Notes: generated from the sequence alone by a model not told the origin. A DNA stretch of 64,000 bases from Nocardia nova (GCF_002933465.1 NZ_PSZE01000003.1:310001-374000), one strand, 5' to 3'. Positions 34,735 through 46,461 are shown, numbered from the stretch's first letter. Made by a program: numbers and translations.

Positions 34735-36330
34735 GTGAGTTACCAGGTCAGCGACCAGACGCCGGGCATCGTGGGGGAGGCGCGCCGGTTGGTTTCGGCC
34801 GCCCGCCAGGCCTATGCGCCACGGTCGCGCCCCGCCGTGATGCTCGGTGACTGTGCGCGCCGCCTCGACCAACCGCTGCGGGTCGCCCTGGCCGGGCAGC
34901 TCAAGGCCGGTAAATCGACACTGCTCAATGCGCTGGTCGGACAGGACATCGCACCGACCGATGCCACCGAATGCACCCGGATGGTGACCTGGTATCGCCA
35001 CGGCCCGGCACCGCGCGTGAGCGCCCTGGCCACCGACGGCGCGAGCGCCGATGTGGTGGTGCGGCGCACCCCCGGCGCCGACGGCCTACCCGGGGCGCAC
35101 GGTTTGAGCTTCGACCTGTCGGCGCTGCGCTGGAACGCCGCCGGTGAGCATGAGGTCGACCATCTGGATGTGCAGTGGCCGGCCGCCACCCTGGCTCGCA
35201 CCACCATCATCGACACCCCGGGCACCTCGTCGCTGTCGCGGGAGGTGTCGCTGCGCACCTCGCGGCTGCTCACCCCCGACGAGAATGCGGCGGTGACCGT
35301 GCCCGAGGCCGACGCGGTCGTCTATCTGCTGCGCCGGCTGGACGCCTCCGATATCGGATTCCTGGAACGCATCGGCGCCGGAGGTGTTGCCCGGCAGGGT
35401 GTTTCGGGTCCGCTCGGCGTGATCGGGGTGGTCTCCCGGGCCGACGAGATCGGCGCCGGCCGCATCGATGCCCTGCATTCGGCCCGCGAGGTCTCGGCCC
35501 GCTTCGCCACCGAACTGGAGCGAACCGGATTGTGCCAGGCGGTCATTCCGGTGGCCGGCCTGCTCGCCTTCGCCGGCGCGACGCTGCGGCAGCGCGAATT
35601 CGATGCCTTCGAGGCGCTGGCGCGGATCTCGGTGGACGACCTGAGCATCGCGCTGCTGTCCGCGGACCGATTCGCGCATCCGGAGTTGCCCCTGCCGGTG
35701 CCGGCGGAACTACGGGCCCATCTCGCGGCCCGGTTCGGCCTGTTCGGTATTCGCATGGCGGTGACGCTGATCCGGCTGGGTGTGCGCGACTCCACCACGC
35801 TGGCACGCGAACTCGGCGAGCGCAGCGGCGTGGAGGAACTGCGCACGGTGCTCGAGGTGCAGTTCGCCCAGCGAGCCGATCAGCTGAAGGCGCATTCGGC
35901 GTTGACAGCGGTGGCGCGGATCGTGGCAGCTCATCCGGGAACGCGCGCCGACGACCTGCTGCCCCATATCAACAGTCTGTTGGCGGATGTGCACGGATTC
36001 GCCGAGCTGCGGTTGCTCGGGCGGTTGCGCACCGATGAATTACCCCTGCCCGCAGACGATGCCACCGAGTTGTACCGGCTGGTCGGTGGTTCCGGCGTGG
36101 CGCCGCACCTGCGCCTGGGATTGCCCCCGGACGCTCCGGGCGGCGAATTGCAGGCACACGCGGTGGCGGCGGTGCGGAAGTGGCGTGGTCGGGCGCGCCA
36201 TCCGCTGGCCGACCGATTCACCACCGAGGCCTGCCTGACCGCGGCGCGGAGTGCGGAGGGAATCGTCGACCAGTTGCGAGAACCGGAAACCACCCCGATG
36301 AGCCGCGTGCGTCCGCCTCGCGCCCGCTGA
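34735..36330 (+). CDS. iniC: IniC-like dynamin-family GTPase
   Basis: 531 aa. The GTPase domain has G1 VALAGQLKAGKSTLLNAL (residues 46-63), G2 around DATECT, G3 TIIDTPGTSS and G4-like GVVSRADEIG. The rest is helical, with no obvious membrane paddle, as in IniC. GTG 34735 begins 44 nt after iniA. It is last in the iniBAC operon and probably forms a hetero-oligomer with IniA. Confidence 0.88.
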   Translation: MSYQVSDQTPGIVGEARRLVSAARQAYAPRSRPAVMLGDCARRLDQPLRVALAGQLKAGKSTLLNALVGQDIAPTDATECTRMVTWYRHGPAPRVSALATDGASADVVVRRTPGADGLPGAHGLSFDLSALRWNAAGEHEVDHLDVQWPAATLARTTIIDTPGTSSLSREVSLRTSRLLTPDENAAVTVPEADAVVYLLRRLDASDIGFLERIGAGGVARQGVSGPLGVIGVVSRADEIGAGRIDALHSAREVSARFATELERTGLCQAVIPVAGLLAFAGATLRQREFDAFEALARISVDDLSIALLSADRFAHPELPLPVPAELRAHLAARFGLFGIRMAVTLIRLGVRDSTTLARELGERSGVEELRTVLEVQFAQRADQLKAHSALTAVARIVAAHPGTRADDLLPHINSLLADVHGFAELRLLGRLRTDELPLPADDATELYRLVGGSGVAPHLRLGLPPDAPGGELQAHAVAAVRKWRGRARHPLADRFTTEACLTAARSAEGIVDQLREPETTPMSRVRPPRAR

Positions 36331-36438
36331 TCCCTCGGAGCTTATCTGCTGAACCAGCGCCGGCGCAGCCCGCAGGAGTCGGCGCAGCGGGACCTGTACG
36401 GCATCTGTTCGACGGGCCGGCCGAACAGCGCTGAACGA

Positions 36439-37599
36439 TCAGACGTGGAGCAGTGAACTCGACGGGTCCACAAGGATTTTCGCGTGGTGTTCGGGGCTGC
36501 CCAGAGCGGTGAAGGCGTTGTCGACGCCCGCCAACCCCACGGTTCCGGTGATCAGCGGGGCCGGGTCGACCTTGCCGTCGGCGATCATGTGCAGGGTGTC
36601 GCGGAATTCGCCCGGGTCGTAGCCGAAGGCGAAGCGCAGTTCGATCTCCTTGTTGATCGCCATCGCCGGCCGGAAACGGTCGGACTCCATACACACCCCC
36701 ACCACGACGATGCGCGTCAGAGGCGGTGCGTCGGTGAGCAATTGGTCGATGATGCCCGGCACGCCCACGCATTCGAACACCACCGGCCCGCCCGGCGCCG
36801 CGTCCAGGCTGTGCGCGAGGCGGAACAGATACCACCAGGGCAGTTTCGGGATGCTGCGCAGTCGTGTCATGGTGTCGAAACCGAGATTGAGGATATCGGT
36901 GACCTCGGCGATGCGGCCCTTCGCGGGGTTGGCCGTCCACGGTGATTCGAGATTCGGATCCACCACCACATTGGCGCCGCACCTGCGCGCCAGGTCGCGG
37001 CGGCGCGGTGAGAAGTCGCTGGCGACAATGTTTTTCACGCCGGCGGCGCGCAGCATGCTGATGACCGCCAGGCCGATCGGCCCGCACCCCACCACGAACG
37101 CGGGCTGGTTGCGACCCACCCGCCCCTTGCGCACCGCATGCCAGGCGACGGCCATCGGTTCGGTCAGCGCCGCGTGGTCGGTGGCCAGCCCGTTGGGCAC
37201 CGGGAACGTCATGGATTCCTGCACCACGACCTGTTCGGCGTAGCCGCCGGGCGCCCGCTCCGACAGTCCGGTGAGGTCAGGTGTGCGCCCGTTGCGCACG
37301 ATCGGCAGTGCCACCACGCGGGTGCCCGGCGGCCAGCGTTTGCGGCAGTCGGGCCCGTATTCGACTATCTCCCCGACGAATTCGTGGCCGAGCACGACAC
37401 GCTGATGGGAGCGCATGAAATTCCGGTAACCGGTGGCGGCGGCGAGGTCGGCCAGTTCGTCACAGTGCAGACGGGCGTGCAGATCGGAACCGCAGATCCC
37501 GCATCGCGACACCGCGATCACCAACTGGCCGGGACCGGGCTCCGGCGCCGGGATATCCGCGACTTCCAGCTTGCCTTGCGAACACACCACGGCCTTCAT
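36439..37599 (-). CDS. Zinc-dependent alcohol dehydrogenase-family protein
   Basis: 386 aa, MDR superfamily. Catalytic zinc ligands are in CGICGSDLHA and GHEFVGEI, and the NAD(P) Rossmann loop is VVGCGPIGLAVISML. The four-cysteine structural zinc lobe found in many members is absent. A long insert (ADLAAATGYRNFMRSHQR) separates the first two zinc motifs, and another (FDTMTRLRSIPKLPWWYLF) follows the Rossmann fold. The substrate is unknown. It converges on the iniC gene. Confidence 0.88.
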   Translation of the reverse strand: MKAVVCSQGKLEVADIPAPEPGPGQLVIAVSRCGICGSDLHARLHCDELADLAAATGYRNFMRSHQRVVLGHEFVGEIVEYGPDCRKRWPPGTRVVALPIVRNGRTPDLTGLSERAPGGYAEQVVVQESMTFPVPNGLATDHAALTEPMAVAWHAVRKGRVGRNQPAFVVGCGPIGLAVISMLRAAGVKNIVASDFSPRRRDLARRCGANVVVDPNLESPWTANPAKGRIAEVTDILNLGFDTMTRLRSIPKLPWWYLFRLAHSLDAAPGGPVVFECVGVPGIIDQLLTDAPPLTRIVVVGVCMESDRFRPAMAINKEIELRFAFGYDPGEFRDTLHMIADGKVDPAPLITGTVGLAGVDNAFTALGSPEHHAKILVDPSSSLLHV

Positions 37600-37771
37600 A
37601 TCCGCACGGTACCGCGCGGGATGTACCGAATCAGCGGGATTGCGGAGGAACACCCGCGGACAAACTGTCCAAGTTTCCCAGCAGGTCGACCAGCAGGAAT
37701 TTCACCAGCGGCGAGGTGCAGCCCCGCTCCGACACGCCGAGATGCGGATGCCGAGTCGCTACCATCCAGAG

Positions 37772-38845
37772 GTGAGCTCATCTAGGTCCGGAATGTCGGG
37801 TACGCCCGCGCCCGGCAGCATGCGGGCCCGCGATATGGACCGAGTTCACGCGCGCACCCTGCTCGACGCCGCATTCGACGAGGGCCAACTGGGCGCCGAC
37901 GAATATCACGACCGGTCCGACCGTGCGGCTACCGCGAAGACCGTCGGCGAACTGCGGAATCTGGTCGACGACCTGCAACCGCCCGCCGGTGGTGCGCAAT
38001 GGAAACAGCCGCCGGCCCCGCCGCGGCGAGCAGGCCGCTATCCGGCGCATATCCGCGCCCGCGACGCCGACCGAGCCGAAACCTGTCGTGCCCTCGACAC
38101 CGCCCTGGCCGATGGTCAGCTCTCGGCGGAAGAACATCAGACCCTCACCGATCTGACCACGGCCGCCGAAACCCTGGGCGATCTGGCCGAACTGACCGCG
38201 GACCTGCAGCGCCCGGCCGAGGCGCCGATCGATCCGCGGGCGGGGGCGCGGAGCCGGACGGTGTTGTTCGCGGGCGCCGCGGCGGTGGTCGTGCTGGCCG
38301 CCGCGGCCGGCGGATATCTGCTGACGCATCGAGCCGCCCCGGAGCCCGCTCCGATCGCTGCCGCGGCGCCGCAGGTGATACAGCCCGCGGTGATCGAGAC
38401 GCCCGACCTCACCACTGTGGCCGGCTTCGAGAAGTTCCGCAGCGACTATCAGGCGAAATTCGGGGACACCACCGTCGACGACCTGACCCTGTTTCCCGAT
38501 TTCGCGTCGGTCGACCGCACCTCGGCGCGGCAGCCGAATCGGGTGGCCGCCTACACCTATCGGGGCGGTTTCATGGCCTCGACCGCCGTCACCACCCGCT
38601 CGGCCGACAAGCCGATATTCGACCTCGCCGCGGTGAACACGTCCGCGCTGGGTGATCTGATCGCGCGGGCGGTACCACTGCTGAAGGTCCCCGACGGCGC
38701 GGTGAGTCAGATCGGCATGGGTATCGACACCATCACCAAGGTGCCCACGATCAGCATCTACGTCGGGAATTCGTTCAACGAGAACGCACACCTCGAGGCT
38801 ACGCCCGCGGGCGATCCGATTCGCGTCTACCCATTCCACACATAG
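37772..38845 (+). CDS. Membrane protein with two DUF1707 domains
   Basis: 357 aa. There are two consecutive DUF1707 domains: MRARDMDRVHARTLLDAAFD and IRARDADRAETCRALDTALA, each followed by GQL(G/S)A(D/E)E(Y/H) and ending in a DDLQP or ADLQR motif. A transmembrane helix (VLFAGAAAVVVLAAAAGGYLL) follows, then a 170-residue extracytoplasmic domain. DUF1707 is a short cytoplasmic domain common in actinobacterial membrane proteins; its role is unknown. The start is GTG 37772 or ATG 37793; both ribosome sites are weak. Confidence 0.8.
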   Translation: MSSSRSGMSGTPAPGSMRARDMDRVHARTLLDAAFDEGQLGADEYHDRSDRAATAKTVGELRNLVDDLQPPAGGAQWKQPPAPPRRAGRYPAHIRARDADRAETCRALDTALADGQLSAEEHQTLTDLTTAAETLGDLAELTADLQRPAEAPIDPRAGARSRTVLFAGAAAVVVLAAAAGGYLLTHRAAPEPAPIAAAAPQVIQPAVIETPDLTTVAGFEKFRSDYQAKFGDTTVDDLTLFPDFASVDRTSARQPNRVAAYTYRGGFMASTAVTTRSADKPIFDLAAVNTSALGDLIARAVPLLKVPDGAVSQIGMGIDTITKVPTISIYVGNSFNENAHLEATPAGDPIRVYPFHT

Positions 38846-38854
38846 GTGCAGCCG

Positions 38855-39676
38855 ATGGGAACCTTCGACACATCCCGCCGAACGGGTGCGGCGGCCGGTG
38901 CCGCGAACAGCGGTCTGCGCGTGCGTGATTCGGATCGCGTCGACGCCTGCGCACTGCTGGACGCCGCCCGCGACGACGGTCAGCTCTCCGACTCCGAGCA
39001 CGGGCGGCGCACCGCCGCGGCGATGCGGGCGCGCACCTTCGCCGACCTGGAGAAGGTCATCGGCGATCTGCAGATTCCCGCCAATATGGCCGATGCCCCC
39101 GTCGTGCGCCCGGCACGACGACGGCGTGCCAGACGGTGGGTACTCGCGGGCGGCGCGGTGGCGGCGGCGGTGCTGCTCGGCATGTTCTGCGGCTGGGTGA
39201 GTACCGCGGACGGTCCGCTCGCCGACCACACGCCGCCGGATATGACGACCGCCGCCGGTATCGAGGCGTTTCTCTCCGATTACCGTCAGCACTACGGCGA
39301 TCTGCTCGCCGACGACGTGACGCTGATGCCGGAGAACGCCTCGATCTCCCGGCCCCGGCCGGGGGATCGGTCGACCTCCGAAAGAGCTTCCTACAAAGGC
39401 GAATTCGATACCTGGACGACCAGTAGCCGGGATCCGAAACTCGAGCCGGTCGACCTCGGCGCGATCGATGTGCCGAAATTGGCGGCCCTGCTGGCCGGAG
39501 CTCCGCGAACCGTCGGGTCGCCGCAGACGAAGGTCAGCCATCTGGTCATCGGTCGCGACAGCTCCGCCCCGGATCACCCGCCGACGATCACGATCTTCAC
39601 GGAAGGCGCTCGCAGCGGGCATGTGGTGGTCGCGCCGTCCGGGGAACCGCTGGTGGTCTACAAATCCCAGCCGTGA
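38855..39676 (+). CDS. DUF1707 membrane protein
   Basis: 273 aa. It has a single DUF1707 domain (LRVRDSDRVDACALLDAARD), a basic patch (RRRRARRW), one transmembrane helix and an extracytoplasmic domain. That domain shares FLSDYRQHYGDLLADDVTLM with FRSDYQAKFGDTTVDDLTLF of the upstream protein. The two genes are therefore tandem paralogs, one having a doubled cytoplasmic part. ATG 38855 lies 9 nt past the previous stop with AGGTG in front; they should be cotranslated. Confidence 0.8.
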   Translation: MGTFDTSRRTGAAAGAANSGLRVRDSDRVDACALLDAARDDGQLSDSEHGRRTAAAMRARTFADLEKVIGDLQIPANMADAPVVRPARRRRARRWVLAGGAVAAAVLLGMFCGWVSTADGPLADHTPPDMTTAAGIEAFLSDYRQHYGDLLADDVTLMPENASISRPRPGDRSTSERASYKGEFDTWTTSSRDPKLEPVDLGAIDVPKLAALLAGAPRTVGSPQTKVSHLVIGRDSSAPDHPPTITIFTEGARSGHVVVAPSGEPLVVYKSQP

Positions 39677-39775
39677 GGCAGGCGACGTCGGCCGTCCGCT
39701 CCGGCGGGTTTGACCTGCGCGTCTCGGGTTAGCCGGGGAGTGAATCGCCGGGTCGACGAAAGTGGGGTGTCGTAG

Positions 39776-40426
39776 TTGAGCGCGAACGAAGATCGGATCG
39801 CCCGGGAACTGCTCGACCGAGCGGGGACCACCTATGCGGCCGAGGCGGGAATCACCCTCGCCGACAAACCCGCTCCGCTGTTCCAGCTCCTGGTGCTGGC
39901 CCAACTCATGAGCACCCGGATCACCGCCGATATCGCGGTCGCCGCCGCGCGCGAACTGAGATCGAGCGGCTACCGCACCCCGCGGCACGTCGCCGAGGCC
40001 GACTGGCAGGACCTCGTCGACGCGCTGGGGCGCGGTCACTACCGCCGCTACGACGAATCCACCGCCACCCGGCTCGGCGAAAACGCCGGGATTCTGCTCG
40101 ACCGCTACCACGGCGATCTGCGGAAACTGGCCGCCGAAGCAGATCGGGACCCGGATCGGCTGGCCGAATTACTGCAGCAGTTCAAGGGTATCGGCCCGAC
40201 CGGCGCCGAGATCTTCCTGCGCGAAGTTCAGGATGTCTGGACCTGGGTGCGCCCGCATTTCGACGACCGGGCTCGCAAGGGCGCCGATCTGCTGCATCTG
40301 TCGACCGATCCACAGCGCCTCGACCGCCTCGGCCGTTCCGGCCACGACGCGGAACTGGCCGCCGCGCTGGTCCGGGTGAGTCTCGACAAGGAGCTCGCCG
40401 ACCAGGTACTCGCGGCCGCCGGCTGA
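39776..40426 (+). CDS. HhH-GPD (endonuclease III-like) DNA-repair protein
   Basis: 216 aa. The helix-hairpin-helix is [16 protein letters not shown] (about residues 141-156) and the catalytic-type Asp is in HFDDRA. The Lys that gives endonuclease III its lyase activity (GxGRKTA) is absent, and the protein contains no cysteine, so there is no Fe-S cluster. It is therefore at most a monofunctional glycosylase or a DNA-binding relative. The start is TTG 39776, with GGGGTG upstream; an in-frame TAG closes the nearest upstream GTG. Confidence 0.75.
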   Translation: MSANEDRIARELLDRAGTTYAAEAGITLADKPAPLFQLLVLAQLMSTRITADIAVAAARELRSSGYRTPRHVAEADWQDLVDALGRGHYRRYDESTATRLGENAGILLDRYHGDLRKLAAEADRDPDRLAELLQQFKGIGPTGAEIFLREVQDVWTWVRPHFDDRARKGADLLHLSTDPQRLDRLGRSGHDAELAAALVRVSLDKELADQVLAAAG

Positions 40427-40472
40427 ACCTCGAATGGTCGAAACGACTGGTCAGCCGCGTATGGCGGGTCCA

Positions 40473-40520
40473 GGCCCGGCGAGCGCCGCGTGCTCGCCGC
40501 CGGGCCGGGAAAATTTTTCG
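40473..40520 (+). terminator. Terminator before dnaK operon
   Basis: GGCCCGGCGAGC pairs with GCTCGCCGCCGGGCC (3-nt bulge) around GCCGCGT, followed by GGGAAAATTTTTCG, a rare clear T-run in this window. It ends the HhH-GPD gene's transcript. Confidence 0.75.
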
Positions 40521-40571
40521 TCCGGCCGGGAATGAACCGTCCGCCCCGCTCGTTGAGCTGATCGACGCAAG

Positions 40572-40592
40572 GTTGAGTGAAAGCGACTCAAG
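40572..40592. promoter_or_regulatory. HAIR operator (HspR site) of dnaK operon
   Basis: GTTGAGT-N7-ACTCAAG matches the HspR-associated inverted repeat CTTGAGT-N7-ACTCAAG at 13 of 14 positions. It lies 173 bp before dnaK, whose operon ends with hspR, giving the usual negative feedback loop. Confidence 0.9.
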
Positions 40593-40764
40593 TCTCTGGT
40601 TGACTCCGATGGGATCGGGGTGCAGGATTGAGCCGACCACGCTCAGTGTTGCTGAGGACCGTGCTCCGTGCGGTGTCAGGGGCGAGGTCCGACCGGCACG
40701 AACAGTGCCGCGCGCAGGGTCGCCCCTGCACCACACACAGTTACATCACCTAGGAGGAACCACT

Positions 40765-42602
<1,838 letters not shown>

Positions 42603-42606
<4 letters not shown>

Positions 42607-43271
42607 CGGAACACAGCGGCGGGCCGCTCGACAACCACGGCCCGAAAGAGGAGCCGGTCACCATCGTCGACAACCGAAAGATCGACCAGGACGGGAAACC
42701 GTCCGCTCCGCGGGGTGATGTGAGCGAGGCCGCAGCCGAAAAAGACACAGCTTCGGCCTCCGCTTCGGCCGCCGAGGGCGACGCCCTCGCCGACAGCATC
42801 AGCGCTGAATTGTCGGAGCGCACTGCGGATCTGCAGCGGCTGACCGCGGAGTACGCGAACTACCGCCGCCGGGTCGACCGCGACCGCAAGGCCGCCATCG
42901 ATTCGGCCAAGGCGGCGGTGGTCTCCGAATTGCTCGGTGTGCTCGACGATCTGGATCGTGCCCGTGCGCACGGCGATCTCGAGTCCGGACCGCTGAAGTC
43001 GGTCGCGGACAAGCTCTCCGACGCGCTGCAGAAGCAGGGCCTCGAGGAATTCGGTATCGAGGGTGAACCTTTCGACCCGACCCTGCACGAGGCCGTGCAG
43101 CACGAGGGTGAGGGCCACAACCCGGTGATCGGGGTGGTCATGCGTAAGGGTTACCGCTTCGGTGACCGCGTCCTGCGCCACGCGCTGGTCGGGGTCACCG
43201 ATGGGGTAGCGGATCTGTCCGATTCGTCGGACACTGCGAATGCCGGCCGAGATGCCGACGGTGCCGAGTAA
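42603..43271 (+). CDS. grpE: Nucleotide exchange factor GrpE
   Basis: 222 aa. An acidic, disordered N-terminus is followed by the long dimer helix ([19 protein letters not shown]) and the beta domain with the signature [23 protein letters not shown] 42603 overlaps the dnaK stop (GTGA), so the two are translationally coupled. It releases ADP from DnaK. Confidence 0.96.
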
Positions 43272-43310
43272 CACACAGTCGCGCAACGTGACGGAAGGAG
43301 GAGATGCCCG

Positions 43311-44483
43311 GTGAATCGGGAGTGGCTGGAAAAGGACTTCTACAAAGAGCTGGGTATTTCCTCCAGCGCGACCCAGGACGAGATCAAGAAGGCCTACCGG
43401 AAACTGGCCCGGGATCTGCATCCGGACAAGAATCCGGGAGACACCAAGGCCGAGGAGCGCTTCAAAGCGGTCAGCGAGGCGCATGCCGTGCTGGCCGATC
43501 CGGAGAAGCGCAAGGAGTACGACGAGGCCCGGCGGTTGTTCGCCAGCGGCGGTTTCGGCCGCGGCGGCTACGCGCCGGGTGGCGGCTACGCCGGCGGTGG
43601 CGGCTTCTCCAACGAATTCAACCTGGGTGACATCTTCGGCGGCGCGGCCGCCGGCGCGGGTGACGGCGGTCTGGGGGATATCCTCGGCGGCCTGTTCAAC
43701 CGCGGCGGCACACGGACCACGTCGCGCCCGCGACGGGGCAGCGATGTGGAGACCGAGACGACTCTCGGGTTCCGCGAGGCGGCTCAGGGCGTGACCGTTC
43801 CGCTGCGGATGACCAGTCCGTCGCCGTGTACGACCTGTCACGGCAGCGGCGCCAAGCCGGGCACCAGCCCGCGAGTGTGCCCGCACTGCAACGGAACCGG
43901 CGTGATCAGCCGCAATCAGGGCGCGTTCGGTTTCAGTGAACCCTGCGACGACTGCCGTGGCACCGGCTCGATCATCGACGACCCGTGCACCGACTGTCAC
44001 GGCACCGGTATCCAGAACCGGACCCGCACCATCACCGTGCGCATCCCGCCCGGAGTGCGCGACGGGCAGCGGATCCGGCTGGCCGGCCAAGGCGAGGCGG
44101 GCCTGCGCGGCGCGCCCGCGGGCGACCTGTACGTCACCGTACATGTCAGCCAGGACAAGGTCTTCGGCCGCAACGGCGACGATCTGACCCTGGTGCTGCC
44201 GGTCAGCTACAGCGAATTGGTGCTGGGTACAACGGTTTCCGTGCCTACACTGGAAGGCAGAGTCGGAGTGAAGGTGCCACCCGGCACCGCCGACGGCCGG
44301 ACGCTGCGAGTGCGCGGGCGCGGTGTGCCCAAGCGCGGCGGCGGCGCCGGTGACCTGCTGGTCACGGTGAAGGTCGCGGTACCGCAGAAGCTGGACGACG
44401 AAGCCACCGAGGCGCTGCGGCGCTACGCGGAGGCGGAGAAGGCCGGCGGGTTCGACCCGCGCGCAGGTTGGGCAGGTGCGTAA
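43311..44483 (+). CDS. dnaJ: Co-chaperone DnaJ
   Basis: 390 aa. The J domain has HPD in [10 protein letters not shown] (residues 39-48), then a Gly-rich linker. Four zinc-finger repeats follow ([32 protein letters not shown]), then the C-terminal substrate-binding domains. GTG 43311 is preceded by GGAGGAGA. It corresponds to DnaJ1 of mycobacteria and stimulates DnaK's ATPase. Confidence 0.96.
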   Translation: MNREWLEKDFYKELGISSSATQDEIKKAYRKLARDLHPDKNPGDTKAEERFKAVSEAHAVLADPEKRKEYDEARRLFASGGFGRGGYAPGGGYAGGGGFSNEFNLGDIFGGAAAGAGDGGLGDILGGLFNRGGTRTTSRPRRGSDVETETTLGFREAAQGVTVPLRMTSPSPCTTCHGSGAKPGTSPRVCPHCNGTGVISRNQGAFGFSEPCDDCRGTGSIIDDPCTDCHGTGIQNRTRTITVRIPPGVRDGQRIRLAGQGEAGLRGAPAGDLYVTVHVSQDKVFGRNGDDLTLVLPVSYSELVLGTTVSVPTLEGRVGVKVPPGTADGRTLRVRGRGVPKRGGGAGDLLVTVKVAVPQKLDDEATEALRRYAEAEKAGGFDPRAGWAGA

Positions 44484-44878
44484 TGAACGGTGATCCGAAG
44501 AATCGGGCAACCGGCACCGAGTACTTCATGATCTCGGTGGCGGCTCAGCTGGCGGGAATGCACGCGCAGACGCTGCGGACCTATGACAGGCTGGGATTGG
44601 TTACGCCGCAACGCACTTCCGGCGGCGGCCGACGTTATTCGTCCCGGGATGTGGAACTGCTCCGCGAGGTGCAGCGCCTGTCCCAGGACGAGGGCGTCAA
44701 CCTGGCCGGGATCAAGCGGATCATCGAACTCACCAATCAGGTCGAGGCGCTGCAGCAGCGGGTGGGTGAATTGACCGCCGAGGTCGAACGCCTGCGCGCT
44801 GGGCACCGGCCCGATATGGCTCCGCCACAACGCAGTACCGCACTGGTGGTGTGGCAGCCGCGCAACAAACGGCGGTAG
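44483..44878 (+). CDS. hspR: MerR-family heat-shock repressor HspR
   Basis: 131 aa. The MerR-type winged helix (FMISVAAQLAGMHAQTLRTY, RLGLVTPQRTSGGGRRYS) is followed by a coiled-coil dimer helix (LTNQVEALQQRVGELTAEVE). Its ATG overlaps the dnaJ stop (TAATG). It should bind the HAIR sites at 40572 and 54357 and repress dnaK and clpB. Confidence 0.95.
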   Translation: MNGDPKNRATGTEYFMISVAAQLAGMHAQTLRTYDRLGLVTPQRTSGGGRRYSSRDVELLREVQRLSQDEGVNLAGIKRIIELTNQVEALQQRVGELTAEVERLRAGHRPDMAPPQRSTALVVWQPRNKRR

Positions 44879-45291
44879 GCGGGTTCGGCTCCACATCGTT
44901 CGGCTCCACATCGTTAGACTCCGGGGCGTTCCACTACCGAAAACCCCGTGCGACAGCGCCCCCGAATCGGGGGCGCTGTTCGCGTATCCGGACCTCACTC
45001 CGGCGCTCAGCATGCACCCGGCAAATGTGCAAATCGCATATCGAGTCGTGCGCGACCACTCCCGAACACACCGAAATACATGGCGTGTCACGGTCTTTGA
45101 GTCGGTTTTCAGGGGGCTACACACTCCGGGATCTCGGTTCGGCCGAATTACCTCCCTGTTGTTCCATCAGTGTGGCCCGCGCCCGGCAAACCTCGCCTAC
45201 ACTCGATTTCCATCGGCTGCGCCGCGTGTCCGGCGGCACCGCGCTCACCGGACCGGCCCGTGTTCGACGTGCGAAATGGGGTTGTGGACAG
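44879..45291. other. Intergenic region, hspR to flavohemoglobin
   Basis: 413 bp without a supported gene. It begins with a perfect 15-bp tandem repeat (TTCGGCTCCACATCG at 44884 and 44899), then the terminator at 44954. The remaining 310 bp should hold the flavohemoglobin promoter; no HAIR-like repeat is visible in it. Confidence 0.5.
44954..44978 (+). terminator. Terminator of dnaK-hspR operon
   Basis: CAGCGCCCCCG pairs with CGGGGGCGCTG around AAT, an 11-bp GC-rich stem followed by TT, 76 nt after the hspR stop. Confidence 0.8.
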
Positions 45292-46461
45292 ATGGATTCG
45301 CGGACCGTCGCGCTGATCAGAACGACGTTCAAGGCGGTTGCCGCGGAGGAAGGCGGCCCGGAACAGCTCGCGCGCTCCTTCTACGCCATTCTGTTCACCG
45401 AACATCCCCATATTCGCGACTTCTTTCCCGCCGCCCTGGAGGCGCAGCGCGACCGGCTGGTCAAGGCCATCGGTTATGCCGTGGATCAGCTGGAAGAACC
45501 CGAACGTCTCCTGCCCTTCCTCGCTCAACTCGGCCGCGATCACCGTAAATACGGTGTCGTCGCCGAACATTATGCGGCGGTGGGCCATTCGCTCAAACGC
45601 GCGTTGCGGGCGCACACCGGCACCGAAATGTGGACCGACGAGGTCGATCAGGCCTGGGATGCCGGGCTGGCGCTCATCGCCGAGACGATGATCGGCGCGG
45701 CGGAACAGGAGACCACACCCCCGGTCTGGACCGGAACCGTGGTCGAACATCGCGAGGTGCTCTGCAACCTGGTGGTGGTCCGATTGCAGTTGGATCAGCC
45801 GATGGCCTATGCCGCCGGCCAGTATCTCAGCGTGCAGATACCGGCACGCCCACGGATGTGGCGCTATCTGTCGCCGGCGATACCGTCCAATCCGCAGGGC
45901 GAGATCGAATTCCACATTCGTAGCGTGAGCGGCGGCTGGGTGAGCCCCGCGATGGTGTCACGCACCGTGGTCGGCGATCAGTGGTTGCTGGGCGCGCCGC
46001 TGGGCGGGCTCGGAGTGCCGCGCAATACTCGCCGCACGATGCTGATGGTTGGCTGCGGCACCGGCATCGCCCCGCTGCGCGCGCAACTGCTCGCGATGAG
46101 CCGGCGCCGGTCGAATCCGAAGGTGCACCTGTTCGTCGGCGGCCACCACCCGTGCGACCTCTACGACCTACCGACGCTGAGCACCCTCGCCGTCGGCAAC
46201 CGCTGGCTGACCGTCACCCCGGTTACCGAGAGCGACGACAACCCATGGTGGCACTACAACCCCGACGAGCCCCCCGTGGATCTCCCGGCCATCGAACCCC
46301 GCCGAACCGGGCAGATCGGCAGAATCGTCGCCGAGAGCGGAGACTGGTCGGACTGCGACGTGCAGCTCGCCGGCTCCCCGAGCACGGTGCAGACCACCAA
46401 GTTCCGCCTGATGGCAGCCGGCACCCCCGGCGAGAACATTCGCCACGACCCGCTGTTCTGA
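45292..46461 (+). CDS. Type II flavohemoglobin (globin plus FAD/NAD reductase) 1
   Basis: 389 aa. Globin domain residues 1-140 have the proximal-His helix LGRDHRKYGV and FFPAAL at the CD corner. The FAD domain has RMWRYLSPAIPSN in place of the RxYS motif of classical Hmp, typical of the Rv0385 class. The NAD domain has GCGTGIAPLRAQL. The Rv0385-type enzyme has been described as differing from NO-dioxygenase Hmp and using D-lactate; whether that holds here is unknown. The close homolog at 53029 is near clpB, as Rv0385 is. Confidence 0.88.
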   Translation: MDSRTVALIRTTFKAVAAEEGGPEQLARSFYAILFTEHPHIRDFFPAALEAQRDRLVKAIGYAVDQLEEPERLLPFLAQLGRDHRKYGVVAEHYAAVGHSLKRALRAHTGTEMWTDEVDQAWDAGLALIAETMIGAAEQETTPPVWTGTVVEHREVLCNLVVVRLQLDQPMAYAAGQYLSVQIPARPRMWRYLSPAIPSNPQGEIEFHIRSVSGGWVSPAMVSRTVVGDQWLLGAPLGGLGVPRNTRRTMLMVGCGTGIAPLRAQLLAMSRRRSNPKVHLFVGGHHPCDLYDLPTLSTLAVGNRWLTVTPVTESDDNPWWHYNPDEPPVDLPAIEPRRTGQIGRIVAESGDWSDCDVQLAGSPSTVQTTKFRLMAAGTPGENIRHDPLF

